Positions 1 through 9,900 of a stretch of DNA of 64,000 nucleotides are shown here, piece after piece. Source of the DNA: Pocillopora verrucosa (lineage: Eukaryota; Cnidaria; Anthozoa; Scleractinia; Pocilloporidae). The notes below the pieces were generated by a model. That model was given only the letters and a program-made list of their open reading frames with translations. It was not told the origin of the DNA and made no database searches. Made by a program: the position numbers and the translations under genes. Each line of letters opens with the position of its first letter. Position 1 is the stretch's first letter. Location of the stretch: contig NC_089323.1 in the NCBI RefSeq assembly GCF_036669915.1, forward strand, positions 16,122,087-16,186,086, written 5' to 3'.

Positions 1-144
1 GTATCTGATTGGTTGGATATTTGGTGCGAGTTTTCTCGGCCAATCAGGAAACATTTAGCAAAATTACTTGATGCAATCCTGCATTACAAGCTGACAGCAA
101 TCAGCTAAAGTATTGCGCTAACTGAGTTCCACCTTAAATAAGGG

Positions 145-325
145 ACGGGGGGGGGGAAAGGATTTTTGGGGGAATCACATGTTTTTCAGGTGAAACGGAG
201 GGCGATCAGTCGTTTCTCGTAGAGTTTAAAAATGAGGGTGGGTCATTAAAATGCTACAGAGCTTTATGGGGGGGGGGGGGGGGGGTCGGGTAAATTTTAT
301 GGTAATACAACCGCCCAGAAAAGAA
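145..325. repeat. Dispersed G-run repeat, copy 1
   Basis: A stretch with two long G-runs (about 149-158 and 270-288) and the words GGTCATTAAAATGCTACAGA and GGTAAATTTTATGGTAATAC. The same order of words, with G-runs at the same places, recurs at about 7550-7765 and 8577-8700. It lies just 3' of exon 2 of the left IgGFc-like gene, in an intron or downstream sequence. The family is not recognised. The G-run lengths may be partly sequencing or assembly artefact. Confidence 0.55.
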
Positions 326-364
326 GCAATGATAATATATAATAATTAATTTGGATTTTCATAC

Positions 365-3300
365 CTTTTGGTACAAGGATGATAACTTGTGACTTTGTTT
401 GACTCCCTTTACATTTGTCTTTCACGGTCCAAATTCGCTCCAGCCTCCCTTCCCTGTTTGAATTTAAACAGTCATCTTTGTATCCGTCAACGTAGGTTAT
501 TGTCACATTCCTCGGACACAATTTGTTAGCACTAGTCAATGAGACCTGCCCAGCAAACTTTGGATCAAGATACTTCTTCTCCCTACAGGTGAAGACGATA
601 TCTTTCGGAAAGACTATGGTCGGCTCCTCTGGGGTATCTATCGTTACACGCTGGATGCCCGTGACAGAATTACCACAAGAATCTATAATAATCCACACTC
701 GGTCGGTTATGTGCCCACACGCCTTGTTTTTCACAATATTATCCATGTGTGAGATTTTAGCTTCCCCACGAGCCCTACATACGCCGTGAGCTGAGCCCGA
801 TGCAGTACCTGTATTGAACACACCAGATGATCTATTGCATAAGGTTGTCACGAAATTTTTGGGCGTGGTTAATGTAGGCACTGGCGTGACTAAGTCTTCA
901 TCAACCCTACCATCTGAATCATCGTCAACTCCATTCTTTAACTCTTCATCCGTGAGACCATCGCAATCATTATCAATGTTGTCTCCGCCCACAGTGTTTG
1001 TGGGCTTACAAGTATCGTTCAGTGACTGCAGTTGCAGTTCCATCCCAGCCGGCATAGCAAACAACATTCCATTGCGATTCGTTCCGTAAAAAACTGCAGA
1101 AAATGTTGTCAGCGGGTTTTTATGGTACACATGATAGGAACCATCACTGATCAAATGAATCGAAGCTCTTGAGAACCCTCCAGAGCCAGGAATTACGGTC
1201 CAGTTCTTGACAATGCTGTCTGCACCCTTCACGCGAAGACCGCTTCGTGAAGCAGTGTCAATAACGACATTTACATAGCAGTCAAAAGTGTTTCCTTGAT
1301 CATCTTGAGGAACATAAACTGTGTAGTCGTTAGTGAAAGACTGCATTGGAGGTACTGCATTCATGGAAGGGCTTTTTCCGGCTTTGGAGTATTGCATCAC
1401 TAGACTCGGTTGAGTAGTACTGATCACCGAGGACTTGTTCCATGATACATCGATCTTATATTTCTCTCCTTGGTCTAACGTCACTTTGTATTGAGAATCC
1501 ACATAAACTGCTGTATTTTGAGACGCTATTATATGAAATTCGTCTCCCCCCGGGTTGTTAGGCGTGGGGTTGGTAACAAAAAATTTCCCCCAGAGGAATA
1601 CAGGGGGGATCTGCTCCACCAGGTGATTGCATGGTTGTTTATTTTCAGGCACCATGGTGCAGTCATCCCCAGTAAATACTGCGACTGGCTTTGTCGACCT
1701 TATAATGGTGCCTGTGAGATCCTGATCAGCCAGAACTTGAAACACGTCTAAATCATTTAAAGTTTCGCTTATGACCTGACCGTCTCCATACCACTTATCC
1801 TGATACTGTACTCTACCGCTCGTTCGCAATTTAATCGTGACAGTGGTGTTATCCTCTGTCGCTACGACCTGAATAACAGCATTGATCACGGGGTGATATG
1901 CTGCTGCTATGTAAAACATACCAAGAGCATCCACAGGCAACCCAAGAAACCCTTCCACTTTTTGGGTCGCATTTGCTAATCCCTGCACAGACATGGGTTT
2001 ATCGGCCGTGATTCGGATACCTTTTTTTTTCTCCAGTCCTGAGTTGCCATTCGTGCGTGTATTTCCCGACAGTTTAACTATTGTTAAACCTCCAGCTGAC
2101 AAGGCGTACGACTTCTCTGGAAAGTTCGTGAGAGAAGGCACGTGGACACGAACCGTGCCATCTTCAAAGCTGGATATGTATAGTATATTGTTTCCAGAAA
2201 AAGGATGCCTCGGATGTTGAGGCGAAAAGCTCAAGACGAACTCTTTACCTCTGTAATCAACTGAGTCTGAAAGAGAACAGAAACAAGGACAATTTTATCA
2301 ACCCTTCTGGATAACGAATGGAAATTATAATTATAATTAATTGTTAATCACTTCCGGAAGTTATAGTGTGAAAGCCAGCCGGGCATGGTAGCACGGGTAT
2401 TTTTTCCATGTAAGAACAGTCTTCTTATGACAAATGTTTGCCACAAAACATTTAAGAAGAGTTAACTTCGCTCTCCAACGACAGGACCGTTTATTTCAGG
2501 CCCAATTATGTGCCTCCCCGCAACCCTTAACAATCTAACATTAGTATGGATAATAATTACTGGAAATATATGAACATCATATACGTGCAATGAAGTAGAA
2601 GAAACGAATATAAGCGATCCTCGTAGTTATGAACAGTACTGAACTAGTGGTTGAATTAATTAGTAAAGATATTCTCTGTAGTGCTCTGATACATTCCTTA
2701 TGACTCTGACAAGGAGAATTTGTTTAACAATCAAGAGGTTTTATTGTTAGCAATCGTTTCAGTGATACAGTAAGACGAAATAAGATCCTGGCCAATGGTC
2801 ATTATTGGGTTAAAGAACTGATTTCCTCTTCAGTTATGAGCTGTCGCTGTGTTCTAATTAATTCACAGACCTGTTCCTCGGTACCGACCTAGATTAACCC
2901 CTTGAATTGAGTTGTTTACACCTTAAAAACAGTATGCATATTCTCCATACTGTTCTTAGCGCATTTCCTAAGGCACTGGCAAGGAGAATTTGGTTTACAA
3001 TCAAGAGCTTTGTCAGTGATCGCTTAATTTATTCTCGTAACATTGAGGAGTGATTAAGAGGTGTTATTGTAAGGAGAAATTAGATGCAGGTCACGCTTCT
3101 AGGTTAAGAGGTTAAGTAGTAGTGCTGAAAGTTGTCGGTAAACGTCCCTTAGATAAATATTCACAAGCAAGGTTCACACTTGTAGATTATCCTCTTAAAA
3201 TCTCAATAATGTCTCAACTACACTCAGCCCAAAGCCCTTCGTTTTGCGTCGTTTCCAGCCATCGTTAAATATTCTCTCTCTCTCCCTCTCTGTTGATATT

Positions 3301-4774
3301 GGCAAAGATTCTCGAGAGTTCAATTTGTCTGAACCCTTTCCCGGTGCTGATATTGGCCGCGTCGAATTTCACTTTGCGACGAGTACTTCTTGGTAAACAA
3401 TAATCAAAAGGTCTTACGATATAGTGCTTTGCCTGCTTTGCCAATATATTTCATTTTTCCATTGATTTATGGAGAAGCATCAACTTTTCGTAAAATCACT
3501 TGTTTAAAGCGGGCATCTTTTGGCTAATTTTGATCAAATTTAAATCTTAACAAATCTTTCGTATTGCTGCAGCTTATTTCCTCTCAACCCATTTTGGGAT
3601 CGAAAAGTGTATTTCATGATACCAAGCTACAGAATCTCATGTATTGGAAGGCAAATTGGGCAGAATCTGAGTTGATCAACTACGTAGCTAGAAAAGAGCA
3701 TTACATCAGGAACGAAATAAAGGAAGTCATAAGAAGAACAAAGAAAGATGAAGGCTTTTAAGGCTGGCTATTTTATACGATTAACATTTTCAACAAAAAG
3801 AGTTGCTTTCCGATCTCTCACGTCTTCGTTGTTTGTAAGATCTATGAACTCACCAGACCGTGGTAACCTTATGATAACACTGAATAATAAACCGTTGAAA
3901 TCCACTGACACATATTTGAATTACGTGCAAAGTTTAAAGATCTAATGACTTTTTTGTGCTGAAATTCTGAGATTGTTCGAAGATTTAGAGGGAAAATATT
4001 GCGTGTAAGAAAACCGAAGTCAAACATATCAATAACAGTTTAATGTGCAAGTATTCTGTACCTTTCCTTCAACATCACAAACAAATTTGCTCGCTAGAGA
4101 CTATAAATAGATGTTACATACCGTATGTCAAATGAAGGAATGCACATCTCTGTTGAACATGTTTCCGAGCTCAGAAAAATTGAGCAGATTAACATCAAAG
4201 TTGGCATAAATCGAACCATTTGATGATGAATTTTAAACAAAAGTTCACTTCAATTTAAATGATCAGCAACTTCGTTAATTCCAAGATAAACTCGAGCTGA
4301 AGCTAGTACAATCACAATCATTCATGTAGACACTTTGGGTCATTCATCTAATTTTGAGCTAGGATCATTTCACTGTCACTTAAAGAGCTTTCATCCGTAG
4401 TTCTAAGTTTCAATAACGCTGAGCGTTCCATTTTACACAAAAGAACAACAGCAGTAGCCCAAACCCCTCGAAGAGCTTCAAAGGAACATTGCATGGTTCA
4501 CAGCTTTACAAATTTATGCGTACTTGGCACGATTCACTCACTGATCGAAGACGACTGAAGTCGATTTTCGATTCTGTCACGATTTCACAGCAAATATTAG
4601 TTTTCAAATATAAGTTTATCTTTGCTTATTAACAGGATCGTTCAATTTTAGTATACGCTTTGAGTGCTAACATCTAAAGTTACACATTATTCGATGTCGC
4701 AAGAACTCACCTTGAAAGCTGCTTCGAGCGACGAGCACGAAAAGAAGTCCGACTGAATAAATATTTGTTGCCAT
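365..4774 (-). CDS. Secreted IgGFc-binding-domain protein, left copy (3' part lies outside the window)
   Basis: Spliced gene on the minus strand. Exon 1 (4711-4774) encodes MATNIYSVGLLFVLVARSSFQ, a good signal peptide, and ends at donor GTGAGT. Exon 2 (365-2266) starts after acceptor TTCTCTTTCAG and runs 634 codons to donor GTATGA, so the true start is the signal-peptide exon and not a codon inside exon 2. The body begins with an IgGFc-binding N-terminal-type region (about residues 30-440, with several DDxxG/TVYVPQDDQG-like strands). An Asp-rich metal-binding stretch with DNDCDGLTDEE and DDDSDGRVDED follows. The end is a cysteine-containing HYR-like region with DRVW and RIWTVKDKC. The protein is probably extracellular; mucus or adhesion roles are known for FCGBP-like proteins and are only inferred here. 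About 90% or more identical to the right copy by eye. The remaining exons would lie left of position 1. Confidence 0.85.
2267..4710 (-). other. Intron 1 of left IgGFc-like gene
   Basis: 2.4-kb intron bounded by donor GTGAGT (4705-4710) and acceptor CAG (2267-2269), read on the minus strand. It aligns along most of its length with the intron of the right copy (10666-14205). It contains a degraded copy of the AACCCTTTA inverted-repeat family at about 2895-3125, also present at the matching place in the right copy, so that insertion predates the duplication. No protein-coding exon is seen; short open frames here are not conserved. Confidence 0.7.
2895..3125 (+). mobile_element. AACCCTTTA-family MITE (type A), degraded
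   Basis: Contains the family's diagnostic words CAGTATGCATATTCTCCATA, GGCAAGGAGAATTTG, CAATCAAGAGC and TGTAAGGAGAAATTAGATGC, and ends near GGTTAAGAGGTTA. It is orthologous in position to the copy at about 11160-11385 in the other duplication unit. Confidence 0.6.
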
Positions 4775-5340
4775 TATTTCGTTCGATCTAGGTGTGGAAG
4801 GAACCTTGGAAAAACTAAAGAAAATCAAGATGATTGCGTCCGCTCAAGATACAGGAAACCCATTAAAGTAGAGGTGTTTTCGCTACACCGGATATGACGA
4901 TTAAGTCTCACACCTCAGTCACCGGAAGTAAGAGGAGAGGACTCGACTCAGCAGAGATTTAGAGAGCTGTCAATAAAGATATTGTTTTAATTCTTTTGAG
5001 GAAAAGTGCCAAGAAAACCAGGATAACTGAGTCAAGTTCTTTTTTTATTGGATTTGATGTCATGCAACCTTGACTTGAAAAAATCCGTGCCGTGACCCAC
5101 ATCTCAAAACAGGACAAAACGCGAGAAATATCATAGAGAATCTAATTAAATTAAATAGGCGTTCTGTGGAAAGCGTAATTGACATAACCTCCTACGCTCG
5201 CGCTCAAGGAATGTTTCAAAATGTCACGTAACTCCATGGAAAATTTTCTTGTCCCCAGAATCACTCGTTTTCATTCATGAGGACTCTGGGAACGAGAATA
5301 CTTGCAAGATTGTAAGGAATGTGAAATTTGGACCAACAAG
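4775..5340. promoter_or_regulatory. Bidirectional intergenic promoter, left unit
   Basis: 566 bp between the ATG of the left IgGFc-like gene (minus) and the ATG of the RPF1 exon-1 relic (plus). It aligns with 14273-14888 in the right unit, including the shared words CATAACCTCCTACGCTCGCG and ATGTCACGTAACT. TCACGT is a plausible activator site. No clear TATA box is seen on either side. Confidence 0.5.
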
Positions 5341-5496
5341 ATGGCGGCCAGAGAGGGAAAAGAGGTTGACCCTTCTCAAATTAAAAATAAGTAAAGACGG
5401 AGTTCTCTCTACCAGAAACAAAAGTTCAAGAAAGCAAAAGAAGAAAGGGATAGAAAACGTAAACAAAAACAGAAGCAATCGCAGGAAGAAGGAGAG
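5341..5496 (+). pseudogene. RPF1 exon 1 relic (duplicated fragment)
   Basis: Same length (156 nt, 52 codons) and nearly the same sequence as exon 1 of the intact RPF1 gene at 14889-15044. It starts MAAREGKEVD, keeps the basic RDRKRK stretch and ends at a GT donor (GTAGGG). Codon 18 is TAA (5392-5394) where the intact gene has CAA, and none of exons 2-8 follow. It is a by-product of the tandem duplication and cannot make RPF1. Its promoter region is preserved, so a short transcript is possible. Confidence 0.85.
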
Positions 5497-6032
5497 GTAG
5501 GGCTATAAAAACATGTAAACAGAACTGCACGTGGATCCATATCCTAATGAAAAACTGGGATAACCACATGCTTTGAGGAGGTACACAGGGTTTCTCCTTG
5601 ACTTACATTATTCTTATCACTTAATTTATTTATAATGAAAGTGAAAGTGTGATAGCAATAGCTTATTATTGTGTTTGAATCAAAACATGCATGCAGTGAC
5701 ATGGTCTGTTATTGACTTCAAAGTGTGTGTTTCAAATAAGATGCTTAAGATGATTGCTGTGTTGTTGTTATTGCAGTATTTAGACTGATTGTTTGAATGG
5801 TACAAGTAAATGGCATGTGCTTCCAACGACATTTGTCCTAATATAGAATCATACATGTAACCTCTCACCATGGTTTAAATGTGTTTTGTTTGCTGCTTGG
5901 CCAAAAAATGAAGTTTAGAACTGTTGAATATAACTATGTAAAATGATAAACTGTATCCTGGACAGATGCACAGACAATAACACCATGAACAACATGTTGC
6001 TTTTTATCATATAAAACAAATGTTTTCCATGT

Positions 6033-6140
6033 TGTCATGGGTCTGTTCATTAACATCAGTGGCACACCCTTGTGTGCCACTTTTTTGTTCTAACCACTTC
6101 ACAGACATCATCTGTGACTTATTAATGAACAGACACACAG
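6033..6140. repeat. TGTTCATTAA/GTGGCACAC inverted-repeat element, internally shortened copy
   Basis: Short foldback sequence with ends GGTCTGTTCATTAA and TTAATGAACAGAC around GTGGCACACCCTTGTGTGCCAC. The copy at 15826-15980 is fuller and has an extra 33 bp or so. A third relative lies at about 20205-20365. It is probably a small non-autonomous element. The pair in the two duplication units is inherited; the third is a separate insertion. Confidence 0.5.
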
Positions 6141-6407
6141 CTGTTAAGCTGATTCTCGGATGTTCTAAACTGGCTCTAATTGGATGTCAAACAAAGAACA
6201 TCAGAGAGTATTAGCAGTATTAACGCATTCAAACAGAACTATTGTAATTTAATAAAGGAAGGTTATGCTGGCTTAAATAGCTTTCCCATTTCATGATTTT
6301 TTAAATCGTCTGACCCCTTTGTAATATTATATTTAAATATTAAGCCTTTGTAGCTGCATGAAGTAAGATATCACCTTGATGAACCACTCAATGCTTTTAA
6401 AGTTCAT

Positions 6408-6597
6408 TTTTTTTATCTTTTTTAAATGAAAACAAAACATGTTTCAGATGAAACATCATCCATTGTCAGTTTGTATAATGAGAAATAAAATGTATCAAAA
6501 ATGCACTATTTATGGTATAATTTTATTTTATATCTCATTATACAACTGACGATGGATGATGTTTCATCTGAAACATTTTTCATTAAAAAATAGATAT
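6408..6597. mobile_element. Foldback MITE with ~80-bp arms
   Basis: Left arm (about 6410-6495) contains TGTTTCAGATGAAACATCAT and TATAATGAGA. The right arm (about 6515-6597) contains the reverse complements ATGATGTTTCATCTGAAACA and TCTCATTATA. About 20 bp separate the arms. It is absent from the homologous place in the right duplication unit, so it inserted after the duplication or was lost there. Confidence 0.7.
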
Positions 6598-6953
6598 AAA
6601 AAAAGAATTTAACATTTAAATTTAACATTTTAACTTCAATTTAACTTAACATTGAAACATTTACTATTACATTTACTGTGTTTTTTTTGTTTTTTATAAT
6701 TTTTAACTTAACTTTGTTAATATTTATAAATTACTTTTATATCTTAGGGGAGGGCCACAAGTTTACCAGTTCTTAACAGTAATGTTTCACTCTTGGTAAA
6801 CAAAGTTGTTCATTCATTCATTCAGAAATGGGAAGGAGGAAGTTAAAAGAAGTAGGATCAAAAAAGTGGCACACAAGACTGGTTCATGAAAACTGATCCG
6901 TCCATTTGGCCATGATGCTAGTAGCTTTATGACTAGAGGTTAGAGAAGCTTAC

Positions 6954-9900
6954 CTTGACAAAGGACACCGTCCCCAATGAATCCTTTAAGGCAAGAACAG
7001 TTATATGAACCTACAGTGTTGGTACATTTAGCCTTTTTGTGACAGTTGTTGAGATCAGGTGCTTGGCACTCATCAAAGTCTGTTTTAAGACAAAAATTTG
7101 ATGATTGGGGAAGAGTAAATAACTAAATAGAACATTAAAGGGAAGGTAAAGGAACGAATTTTGAGACTGATTGCCCTTCAACCCTTTCACTCTCAAGATA
7201 TCATTATTTATTGTCCTTACTGTCTGCCATATCATTCTCACAAAGGTTTTTTTTTTGGAGAATTTGGTAGTGGATCAACTAATCATCCCCTAATTTATAT
7301 TTTCCTTTGTTCTCATCACTTGTCTGCTTGTTATTGTATCGTCATTATAAGGAGAAATTCTGTCTTGGTCACTCATGGGACTTAAAGGGTTAAGGTGGTT
7401 CCATAAAACCATTAAAAACAAGGATAAATGCTGTAAAGAACCAATGAGGGGTCAGATTATATGAATGGCTCGGCAAAGTTTCCTGAAACAGAAATTTTAA
7501 GAGTTTTCTCCAAAAGAAGTGTTGAATAAGGAACCAGTCATAATCTATCCCCTTGGGAAGGGGTCAGAGGATTTTGGAGGGATCATATGATTTTCAGGGG
7601 GGATGGTGAGGGGATCAGTTGTCGCTTACAGAGTATAAGGGGGGGACTACAGACAATTGAAAACCAATGAGAGGGATCATTAGAATACTAGAGAGCCCTA
7701 GGAGGGGGGGAAGAGAAATCAGGTTAATTTAAATGTGACACAACCAAAATCTTCCAACACCGCTGGTGATAACTAATGACCAGTCAGTAAATTGCGAGAA
7801 ATAATGAAGACAGACGGGAAAAAAAAAATGGTGGGGCTCAACCGCAAAAAAAAAAAATGGCAAAATTTATACCTGTCAACTCAACTGATGAGGGATCCAC
7901 CTGATATTTTCCCAGCATGCCACTTTTCAGAGTTTCATTCATAAATTCGACCAACTGCCACTGACTGATTTGAGCTTGTGCATCGATTTTAATGAGCACT
8001 CTTGGAATAACACTACCATTGCTGTAAAAACAGAGGAATGTTATGTTAAATAAAGGTTAGTAAACGTAGAGTGTGAAAAGTGACTGTAACAAATCCCAAG
8101 CCGAGAGCTTACCTGAAATTAAAAACGGTAGCTGCTACAAAGAATTGTCCAAGTATTGATTTCGATTCCATAAATGTTTTTTCCAGCTAAAATAAGGACA
8201 GAAGAGCAAATAATAAAGTTAATGTGAGCGCACGATTACCGAGTGCGAGTCGGGAACTTAACGAGAATTTTACCGACGACATTTAGGTTTAACGACGCCA
8301 TCGCTCATTAAATTCCCTTTTAAGAAGTAATTTTCCTTGGCCTTAAAAAACTTTTGACTACGTACATTACCTCAAGTTCCAAACCTCTTGAGAGGGACTT
8401 AAAGGAAGGCGATTCCATGTCTTGAAGTTCGGCCGAAAACATCTCGTTCGTTATTTTGAATGACACAACAGAGTTAGCTGATCTTCTCAACCCTAAAAAC
8501 AGGTGAACTGACCAAATAACAGACAAGTTACATTGGCCAATCAGACGTTTCTAACAGAGTTTTAACTGGGGATTATAAAAAAATGACTGGGATCATTAGA
8601 ATACCACAGAACCTTTTGGGGGGGGAGGGGGGGGGGAGGGAGGAAATCAGGTAAATTTAATGGTGATGTAACCAAAATCCTCCAGCCTCTCCCGCCCCCA
8701 AGGCGAGAAATGATGATAATAAATAATTTATTTGGATTCTCTGACCTTTTGGTACAAGGATGATAACTTGTGACTTTGTTTGACTCCCTTTACATTTGTC
8801 TTTCACGGTCCAAATTCGCTCCAGCCTCCCCTCCCTGTTTGAGCTTAAACAGTCATCTTTGTATCTGTCAACGTAGGTTATTGTCACATTCCTCGGACAC
8901 AAGTTTGTACTAGTCACTGTAACCTGTCCTGCAAACTTTGGATCAAGATACATCTTCTCCCTACAGGTGAAGACGATGTCTTTCGGAAAGACTATGGTCG
9001 GCTCCTCTGGGGTGTATACCGTTACACGCTGGATGCCCGTGACAGAATTACCACAAGAATCTGTAATATTCCACACTCGGTCAGTTATGCGCCTACACGT
9101 GTTGTTGCTCACGATATTATCTATGTGTGAGATTTTGGCTTCCCCACGAGCCTTACACACGCCGTGAGCTGAGCCCCTTGCGGTACCTGCATTGAACACA
9201 TCAGATGATCTATTGCATAAGGTTGTCACGAAATGTTTGGGCGTGGCTAATGTAGGCACTGGCGTGACTAAGTCTTCATCAACCCTACCATCTGAATCAT
9301 CGTCAACTCCATTCTTTAATTCTTCATCCGTGAGACCATCGCAATCATTATCAATGTTGTCTCCACCCACAGTGTTTGTGGGCTTACAAGTATCGTTTAG
9401 TGACTGCCGTTGCAATTGCAGTGACTGCAGTTGCAGTTCCATCCCAGCCGGAATAGCAAACAACATTCCATTGCGATTCGTTCCGTAAAAAACTGCAGAA
9501 AATGTTGTCAGCGGGTTTTCGTGGTACACATGATGGGAACCAACACTGGTCAAATGAATCGAAGCTCTTGAGAACCCCCCAGAGCCAAGAATTGTGGTCC
9601 AGTTCTTAACAATGCTGCCTGCACCCTTCACGCGAAGACCGCCTCGTGAAGCAGTGTCAATAACGACATTTACATAGCAGTCAAAAGTGTTTCCTTGATC
9701 ATCTTGAGGAACATAAACTGTGTAGTCGTTAGTGAAAGACTCCATTGGAGGTACTACATTCATGGAAGGGCTTTTTCCGGCTTTGGAGTATTGCATCACA
9801 AGACTCGGTTGAGTAGTACTGATCACCGAGGACTTGTTCCATGATACATCGATCATATATTTCTCTCCTTGGTCTAACGTCACTTTGTATTGAGAATCAA

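Larger units (their letters stand above)
5497..6885 (+). other. Relic of RPF1 intron 1 up to the duplication junction
   Basis: Aligns with the first part of RPF1 intron 1 in the right unit (15045 to about 16200). Shared words include CAAAACATGCATGCAGTGAC, ATGTTTTCCATGTTGTCATG and GTCAAACAAAGAACATCAGA. The alignment resumes at about 6825 (GGGAAGGAGGAA) and stops near 6885 (GTGGCACACAAGA). Beyond that the sequence belongs to the 3' side of the IgGFc-like gene. About 620 bp (6206-6825), including the hairpin element, is absent from the right unit. The right unit has about 110 bp (16068-16180) missing here. No gene of its own is seen. Confidence 0.6.

Noticed and set aside
3564-3945. Short open frames in intron 1 of the left IgGFc-like gene
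   Set aside because: The matching frames in the right unit are interrupted, so no coding conservation.
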